The position numbers were made by a program, and so were the translations under genes. Below the pieces are notes generated by a model that worked only from the letters and a program-made list of their open reading frames with translations, ran no database searches and was not told where the DNA came from. 64,000 nt of DNA. It comes from Adiantum capillus-veneris (Eukaryota > Streptophyta > Polypodiopsida > Polypodiales > Pteridaceae). Where the stretch lies: positions 80,792,338 through 80,856,337 of the forward strand of contig CM043953.1 in assembly GCA_014529385.2 (NCBI GenBank). The letters are read 5' to 3'. Positions within the stretch are counted from its first letter, which is position 1. Each line of letters starts with the position of its first letter. Below, one piece after another: positions 57,404 to 64,000 of the stretch.

Positions 57404-58444
57404 GTAAACATGTCTCATTCTTACAATGAATAACTCTCAAGTGAAACATCTCACTCTTATGAATAGCTACCCATTGGGTGTTATGGAGTTGTGTACATCC
57501 TACTATAAGTGATATGTAGCCAAGTAATGTGTCAAGATAGTACATTGTCTCTACCTACGCTATTATGTGTGCTATATTGCACAAGTGTAGCCCAATGTCC
57601 CTGTCTATGCTATAAGTGTGCCATGTAAAAGGACTCTATTGTAGTAAGATAGCAACATGTGTGCTATACAGTAAAAGTGTGTGTAAGAATAGCACAATGT
57701 TCTTATCTATGATATGATGTGTGGTATGTGAAAGAGCTATATTACATATTGAAAGCACTATGTGTGCCATATAGCCTTAGTGTGTGTAATAAGAGGCCAA
57801 TGTCCCTATCTATGCTATTATGTCATAGTATTTCTTGCAATATGAGTGCTATATAGCATAACTATGTGTAATAATAGCCCGATGGTCCTGTCTATGCTAT
57901 TATGTGTGCCATGTAGCAGGACTCTATCAGAGTATGACAACATCATGTCTGCTATATAGCAGACATGTGTGTATAATAGCACAATATACCTATCTATGGT
58001 ATTATGTGTGCTATCAGATTTTATAATATTATGAGAGCACTATGTGTGCTACATAGCAGATGTTAGTGTAATAGTAGCACGGTATCCATGTCTATGCTAT
58101 TATGTGTGCTATGCAGAGTGTGATATGTGTAATAATAGCACAACATCCCTGTCTATGCTGTTTTGTGTGTTATGTAGAAGAATTGTGTTATAATATGAGA
58201 GCACTATGTGTGCTATATAGCAGACGTGTAATATGTGTGTGTAATAACAGATAAAAATCCCTATCTATGCTATTATGTGTTATATAACAAAATTGAGCAT
58301 GTAATGAAAGCTGAGTTATCTATCTATGCTATTATCTGTGCTATATAGCATAGCTATATGTATTTATACCAATGCATCTGTAGCTATGCTATTATGTGTG
58401 ATATATAGCAAAATGTAATTCTAATGCATTTTTTTTTCAAGCAG
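57404..58444 (+). other. Phase-0 intron of the DDE-type gene
   Basis: Donor CAG/GTAAAC at 57403/57404 and acceptor TTTTTTTTTCAAGCAG/AAA at 58444/58445. Removing it joins two open stretches in one frame and in a plausible protein order. The intron is almost entirely minisatellite. Confidence 0.8.
57541..58420. repeat. Minisatellite built on TCTATGCTATTATGTGTGCT
   Basis: The core word recurs at least ten times with spacing of about 55-105 bp (near 57554, 57606, 57704, 57810, 57890, 57988, 58096, 58160, 58260, 58322 and 58384). It is usually followed by variants of TGCTATATAGCA, a 12-bp palindrome, and 'gtgtaataatagc'. Units are diverged. Confidence 0.88.
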
Positions 58445-60037
58445 AAAGAGTATTTCTTGAAGTTTAAAGATAGCCACCCACATGTGACAATTGGGCAAAG
58501 GTCCTTTGAGAAGTTGAAGCCTTGGTTCGTGCGAAAGTTGAAAGATCGAAATACTTGCTGTTGTGTTTCTCATATCAAGCTGATGTATCTCAAAGATGCA
58601 TTTAATTTTATGCGCTCATCTGCTTTTGGTTTTCATGGGAGGTCATGTACATGTAAATGCAATTTTTACAAATCAGATGGGGTGAATGCAGAATGTCTTG
58701 CTGTTGAGCACTCGTTTTCAGGGATCACGAAGTTGTGGGAATCATGAGTATGTACAAAGGCTGAGGGGGATATGTTCCATAAACACACTTCCTTGATGGG
58801 CCAATGCAAAAACTGTGGTGTGGAAAAGCTCAGCCTTTGTCCACGAGAACTTGCAGAGATGACAAAGACAGTTCCAGTGCAAGTCTTCGAGGACATTAAA
58901 GTTCAAACTAAGCATGGTCTAAGTAAGAGAAAGATGTTGTCACTCAAACAGGTGGCTTTAAGTGAGCTGACAAGGAGGATAAAAGACGACATCAGAATCT
59001 TCATCGAGCACAATTTCACTTACAGATGGCAGGCACATCAATACAAAGAATGTTTGAAGGTGTTTCCTTCAGATACCATTATATATGTAGTAGACTTTGC
59101 TGAAAATTACTTGTTCAAAGAGAAAAATGAAGTAAAATCCATGCATTTGCATACAGATCAATGCAGCATCCTTGTTCACATAACGTACATGCGTGACAAT
59201 GAAGATGACAGTATTATCAAGCATATGCATTTCTACATCTCCAATGATAGGCAACATGATACGCTATTTGTCCAGCATTGCTTTCTACTTTGTGATGAGT
59301 GGCTTAAAGACCATGGGCTGAATTTCAAGAAGCACTGGGTGTGGTCAGATGGTGCAGCCTCGCAATTCAAGGCTGCAAGGCCATTTTACTTTGTTGCTAG
59401 ATATTACCAACTAACAGGTACAGAGATGACATGGAATTTTTTTGGCTCTGGCCATGGCAAGGGGGAGCATGATGGCGCTGGCGCTGTGATAAAGAGAGCC
59501 CTTACACATGAACAACTCAAGAGTAATGGAGTTGTTCTTAGGCAAACTACAAACGTGGTTGCATTTTTGACGAGAACAATGTCCAATGCTGCATGTAGCT
59601 CTTATGCACAATCCACTAAAGCAGGTCCTACTATAAATAGGAAATTTTGGCTAGTAAAAGAGACAGAAGTGGATAGGTCTAATCTATGGGGTTGTGAGAG
59701 AGTACCAGGATCTCGATCACTCCATTGCATTTCAGGCTTTTGTCGTCATGATCCTACTCAATTAAGGACCAGGTGGATTTCTTGTTTTTGTGATGCTTGC
59801 ATGAAGGGCCATTGGAGGACTTGTTCCAGCAAATCATATGCAGGCAAGTGGACACATAAGGCATTGAAACCACTCTCTGAGGTAGCAGAAGAGACTGAGG
59901 TACCAAAAGATGAAGCTGCAATGTTTGAGGGATCCCAGGATATGCTGAGTGAGTATCTCATTGAAGGTGATAACTTTGCAGTCAATGCAGAAGGTGTAGA
60001 GTTCTTTCTTTTGAGATGTACAAAGAGAAATGGATGA

Positions 60038-61038
60038 CAGATTGCATCTAAGGAGATAAGTGGAAAAACAAATGTGATAAAACACTTATGTTTTCACAGG
60101 GTGTTATTATCAACAGCAAGATGGGGACCCAAGTCACTACACTCTACTTGATGATAGGGGAGTTACTAACCTGTAATCTCACCTTGTTCAAGCAATCAAG
60201 TTTGACATGCCTTTGGTAGATGCTACCTCAAAGACATATTATTTATCTCCGAAACTACATGAAACCATTTACAATGACATGCCCTATGAAGCAGCATGAT
60301 GCCTATTTAACAGGCTTATATTATGTTCTATATAGCCTTCACCATTCAGTACCTCTTTACACATGTCCATTGTGCTATGTATCACATAGCACACAACCAC
60401 ACAGAGCACATAGCATAGAATCACACACATTTCAAATAATGAGGTTACTATTGTGAACATGTTGCACCTTGAAAAAAGTCCATTGTCTCTACCTAGGCTA
60501 TTATGTGTGCTATATTGTACAAGTGTGTGTAATAATAGCCCAATGTCCCTCCATGTCTATCCTATAAAAGGACTCTATTGTAGTAAGATAGCAACATGTG
60601 TGCTATACAGTAAAAGTGTGTGTATCACATAGCACAATGTTCCTGTCTATGATATGATGTGTGGTATGTGAAAGAGCTATATTACATATTGAGAGCACTA
60701 TGTGTGCCATATAGCGTAAGTGTGTGTAATAAGAGTCCAATCTCCCTATCTATGCTATTATGTCATAGTATTTCTTGCAGTATGAGTGCTATATAGCATA
60801 ACTATGTGTAATACTAGCCCGATGGTCCTGTCTATGCTATTATGTGTGCCATGTAGCAGGACTCTATCAGAGTATGACAACATCATATCAGCAAAATAAA
60901 ATTACATCATATCACCAAAATAAAATTACATCATTCAATCATTAAGTTTAGAGAACTTTGAACAAGTCAGTTTTTTGTATAGTAATCGCAAGTACATTCA
61001 GTGCGCAAAATTTTGTATACATGATTCCATAACCACAA
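60038..61038. other. Region between the two convergent genes
   Basis: 60038-60480 has no gene and is the likely 3' untranslated region of the DDE-type gene. 60481-60890 is a copy of intron minisatellite sequence. 60885-60945 has a 25-bp unit repeated about two and a half times (ATCATATCACCAAAATAAAA). 60950-61038 is the 3' side of the minus-strand gene. Confidence 0.7.
60481..60890. repeat. Second copy of the intron minisatellite, direct orientation
   Basis: Matches about 57541-57945 nearly base for base (for example GGACTCTATTGTAGTAAGAT and GTGGTATGTGAAAGAGCTAT in both) with small indels. Similarity ends at 'gagtatgacaacatcat' in both, then diverges. The pair forms direct repeats flanking exon 2 and its 3' side. 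Confidence 0.9.
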
Positions 61039-63640
61039 TCAACCTTCCCTATATACTTCTCGTTGACTTCTATAGTGGCTGATGAAACGAGCAGACACTA
61101 TGTCCAAAGGATTTTCAAACTCGTTCATATTTGCATAAGCATTAGGGCTGGGTGAGACTGTCCACTTGACTAACCAAGGGAACAATGTGCTAACCAGGTA
61201 AATTGGGGACTGAAAAATATCTATTGGTTCAAATGAAGCAGGACAGACCCAAGTCCCAGGAGGGTTGAGCAGACACTTGTAGTGTGTGTCATGCACCACT
61301 AGTGTATTATCAGAGTTGAACTTAGGATGGTGCTTCCAAAAGTTTTTCAAACACTTGAAAAATATGGGCTTTGCGTTATCTCTACATGGAGGGATCTCAG
61401 GAACTTCATTTAGATTGAAGCTCGCCTCTCTACACCCCTCTTGATCGATAATATCGAGGAAATGCTGTTTGTTCAACCTAGGAAAGCATGCACTCAAAGC
61501 AAGTGCTAGATTGTCATGGGTCATGCAGGTCCATAGTGCAACTTGTGCTCTTTGCAGCAGTGCATGCAAAAATATTGATGCATTGGGCCTGACCACATAT
61601 TCAAATTGCATCTTTCCTGTAGCATTTGGCCCAGTGACTACCTGATACCTTGATCTTGCCCAATCAGGAATACTGCTTCTCGCTATTCCTTTGTAGAAGG
61701 AGACCTTATACCTCCTTATGAGAAGCCCATTCACATCTAGTATGATGCATAAATTGTCCCTTCTCTTCTTGTCCTCAAAAGACGCGGGAGGCGGTGCAAC
61801 AATCTGTACTGGCATTACCACAAGACACGGCCTCTCTTGCCTCTCATATTCATGTCCATTTTTGGCCTCTTTATCAGCATTCTTTGTACCTGCCTCATTT
61901 GTATCTGTAGCAGTCGCTCGACCCATAGGAACCTCTGGACTTTTACCTTTGGTATTCCCAACAGTGGGATCTGTACAAGACTCAGTTATATCATGTGCAA
62001 CTGCCTCTTTCGTGTCCACAGTAGCCATGAAATGTTCTCCCATTGCCTCTCCCGATTGAGATGCTCTGTCAGTGGACACCTCTGTGCCTTTCCCTGCCTC
62101 ATTGTTTTGCTCTATACATGCCTCAGTTGCATTATGTGTATTTGCCTCTTTCATGTTCGTACAGCCACGATAACTTCTCCCATTGCCTCTCCTGATTGAA
62201 TTGCTCTGTCGTATGCCTCAGCTGTGTCGGCAGAAGCCACGACATCACCGTTACCCACTGTTAAGCCTATTCCAGGTACTCTCTTAGTGAGGTCCTCCTC
62301 ACCCAAGCCTCCCATATCTTCAACAGCGGCATCTGTACCCTTTGCCTCCTCTGCATCAACAATGTCATCAGCTGCATCACTTGGGCAGACCACCTCGGCT
62401 TGGGCTGTGACATCACTTGCACCCACTGCCTCACGTGTTCCAGCTTCTCTATCAATCAGGACCTCCTCACCCATGCCTCTGGTATCCTCAACAGTGGCAT
62501 CTGTACCCATAGGCACAACTGCATCAAGAAGGGCATCCATGATAGCATGAAAAATACTTTCTGTTCCACCATTATTAGCATTGCCATCAGCAGGAGCATC
62601 TGTGCTAGCATCAACTTCCATAGCATCCACAATGTCATTTGTGCAGGCATCAACTACCATAGCATCAGCAATGACATCTGTGCAGGCATCAACTGTGGTA
62701 GCATCATCAATGGCATATGTGCCAGATTCAACAGTGGCATCTGTACCCATAGCCACAACTGCATCAAGAAGGGCATCTATGACAGCATGAACAATACTTT
62801 CTGTTCCACCATCATTAACATTGCCATCAGCAGCAACATCTGTGCTAGCATCAACTTCCATAGCATCCACAATGTCATTTGTGCAAGCATCAACTACCGT
62901 AGCATCAACAATGGCATCTGTGCAGGCATCAACTGTGGTAGCATCATCAATGGCATCTGTGCCAAATTCAACAGTGGCATCTTTACCCATAGCCACAACT
63001 GCATCAAGAAGGGCATCTATGACAGCATGAACAATACTTTCTGTTCCACCATTATTAACATTTGCATCAGCAGCAGAATCTGTGCGAGCATCAACTTCCA
63101 TAGCATCCACAATGTCATTTGTGCAGGCATCAACTAGCGTAGCATCAACAATGGCATCTATGCAGGCATCAACTACCATAGCATCATCAATGGCATCTAT
63201 GCCAGATTCAACTGTGGTGGGGGTGGGTAATGTACCATTTTCAAGTTTAGCACGGTCAACATCTGTATGCACATCATCATGCACAATTTGCATATCAACT
63301 GCATTAGGCACATTTGGAACAAATTCAGCAGTACTAGTAGGTGTGCAAGGATCATTGTATCAAAAGACTCTTTTTTTTTTGCCTGTAACCCCCCTAGAAG
63401 CTGTAGCACCCCCTCTTGGATTCTTCACAGGATAAGACTGAGCCAGTGAACCTATAGACCCCTCAACTGTATCAAAAGACACTTTTTTTTTGCCTGTAAC
63501 CCCCCTGGAAGCTGTAGCACCCCTTTTTGGATTCTTCACAGGATAAGACTGAGCCAGTGAACCTACAGACCCCTCATCTAGAAACCCTGAAGAGCGAGTG
63601 TGTCTCATGCAAGTTCCTCTTTTTTCAGCTTCTTGATTAT
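61039..63640 (-). CDS. Acidic-repeat protein with degenerate FCP1/NLI-type HAD domain (frameshifted)
   Basis: High to low: NQEAEKRGTC..., a 37-residue duplication (GSLAQSYPVKNP-RGATASRGVTGKKK), then an Ala/Asp/Val-rich region with 80-residue repeats (62151-63311), and a 371-codon frame (61039-62154) ending in an FCP1-homology domain: NLCIILDVNGLLIRRYK (motif I), FEYVVRPNASIFLHALLQRAQVALWT, LVVHDTHYK and CPASFEP. Catalytic FCP1-type phosphatases have DxDx(T/V); here it is DVNG, so the second Asp is Asn and activity is doubtful. A frame change near 62154 and a TGA near 63360 interrupt the reading. A candidate acceptor (CGTAG/AT) sits at 63641. Family proteins act on phosphoserine in nuclear proteins; this one may be a non-catalytic relative. 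Plain reading: domain likely, function unknown. Confidence 0.65.
62484..63203 (-). repeat. Three 240-bp (80-codon) tandem repeats
   Basis: The phrase CTTTCTGTTCCACCATTATT recurs at exact 240-bp intervals (about 62558, 62798 and 63038). Each unit encodes VDACTDAIVDATVVDACTND / IVDAMEVDASTD-type acidic sequence and itself contains repeats of about 30 bp. The first unit is the most diverged. Confidence 0.92.
63361..63585 (-). repeat. Tandem duplication of 37 codons with A-tract length difference
   Basis: Two copies of the GSLAQSYPVKNP...VTGKKK segment. The downstream (lower) copy has 10 A residues in the Lys codon run, the upper copy 9 (sense strand). The extra base coincides with the in-frame TGA near 63360. 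Confidence 0.85.
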
Positions 63641-63854
63641 CTACGACAAGAGAAAGTAGAAACATATTATTAAACATGTACAAAAAATAAATCAAATAGT
63701 TTGCAACTACTCGATGCAAAGAATTAAGAGACATGTCACTAACAAAATCAAACACTTGATTCATCAATGAGCATGGATACAATAGGGGTGCAATGGATTG
63801 CACATGCCTTCTAAAGACATCTTCTAATTGCATGAAGTTACAACAAAAACACAC

Positions 63855-64000
63855 TTAGCTCTTTGCATTTGGTTTCTTTCTCTTCCTAAATGAATCAAGA
63901 GGTATATCCATTGTGGGACTTCCACCTAAGTTCTTGGGAGTCGATTTCTTGCGCTTTGGTGTTGGCTTCTTCCCCGCTGGAGGGGGTGTTGCTTTCACTG
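63855..64000 (-). CDS. Basic C-terminal segment of a reading frame entering from the right edge
   Basis: Open on the minus strand from the window edge to a TAA at 63855-63857. It encodes a Lys/Pro-rich tail (PPPAGKKPTPKRKKSTPK, then PLDSFRKRKKPNAKS) that looks like a nuclear localisation signal. It is either the last exon of an upstream gene or, less likely, an alternative end of the HAD-domain gene. 63643-63854 between them is probably intron or spacer. Confidence 0.5.
   Translation of the reverse strand, partial: VKATPPPAGKKPTPKRKKSTPKNLGGSPTMDIPLDSFRKRKKPNAKS

Larger units (their letters stand above)
56414..60037 (+). pseudogene. DDE/D transposase-like gene of an uncharacterised family, two exons, two in-frame stops
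   Basis: Exon 1 runs 56414-57403 and exon 2 runs 58445-60037; the join is in frame (…LLDESQ / KEYFLKFK…), about 860 codons. Exon 1 has a charged N-terminal part and an HTH-like stretch (VTLHKVAKLLNVHPRNLYSALGRL). Exon 2 has RDRNTCCCVSHIKL, a CTCKCNFYKSDGVNAEC cluster and a CKNC pair. The RNase-H-like core follows: VVDFAENY (Asp at 59093-59095), WSDGAASQFK (Asp at 59351-59353) and GSGHGKGEHDGAGAVIKR (Asp at 59471-59473). The C-terminus is Cys-rich (CFCDACMKGHW). TAG at 57008-57010 and TGA at 58745-58747 interrupt an otherwise continuous frame. Similar proteins are, to my recollection, found unnamed in cnidarians and other animals; a cut-and-paste transposase or a derivative is the best guess. 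Whether the stops mean a pseudogene cannot be told from sequence alone. Confidence 0.72.

Noticed and set aside
62400-63137. 245-codon plus-strand frame rich in Ile/Cys/Asn over the acidic repeat array
   Set aside because: It is the antisense shadow of the minus-strand Asp/Ala/Val repeats. The 240-bp periodicity keeps several frames open at once.

Overview
The window is nuclear DNA of a land plant. Almost all of it is decayed LTR retrotransposon sequence nested several layers deep, with two non-retroviral genes near the right end. Both Ty3/gypsy and Ty1/copia lineages are present. There are spliceosomal-type introns, long (TG)n, (AG)n, (AT)n and (CT)n microsatellites, and no bacterial-style operons. 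The protein flavour suggests a large-genome seed-free plant such as a fern. That placement is inference; no single-copy marker gene is visible.

Positions 1-34933 hold two copies of one unusual Ty3/gypsy family, both on the minus strand. An older (outer) copy occupies 1-7346 plus 24770-34933 and runs off the left edge. A second (inner) copy at 7347-24764 is inserted in the outer copy's integrase region, flanked by a 5-bp target duplication (CAAGG). Read 5' to 3' the family has: an LTR of about 0.9 kb; a tRNA-Asp-like primer site; a leader of about 1.9 kb carrying an array of near-palindromes spaced about 283-295 bp; Gag starting MNLRSG; a first aspartic protease; RT; RNase H; two successive HHCC zinc-binding modules; integrase; a second retropepsin-like domain fused behind the integrase C-terminus; a basic tail; a non-coding spacer with more of the palindromes; a long extra 3' ORF of about 1200 codons with a coiled coil; a polypurine tract; and the 3' LTR. 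Both copies carry many stops and frameshifts, so neither is likely to be autonomous now, but the shared architecture can be read from the pair.

Positions 34934-56200 are a patchwork of older fragments: a plus-strand gypsy gag-protease remnant; three Ty1/copia remnants (two of one family, one of another); an interrupted gypsy integrase with a head-to-head LTR palindrome; and a second kind of gypsy RT fragment. Gene-free stretches between them contain microsatellites and local tandem repeats.

Positions 56414-60037 (+) hold a two-exon gene with an N-terminal HTH-like segment, Cys-rich clusters and an RNase-H-like DDE/D core (VVDFAENY, WSDGAASQFK, GHGKGEHDGAG). It looks like a transposase or transposase-derived protein of a poorly described family. 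Two in-frame stop codons break it. Its 1-kb intron is filled by a minisatellite, about 410 bp of which recurs downstream of the gene. Converging on it from the right (61039 to about 63640, minus) is a gene with acidic 80-residue tandem repeats followed by an FCP1/NLI-type HAD domain whose motif I is degenerate (DVNG). A basic C-terminus of a further minus-strand reading frame enters from the right edge.
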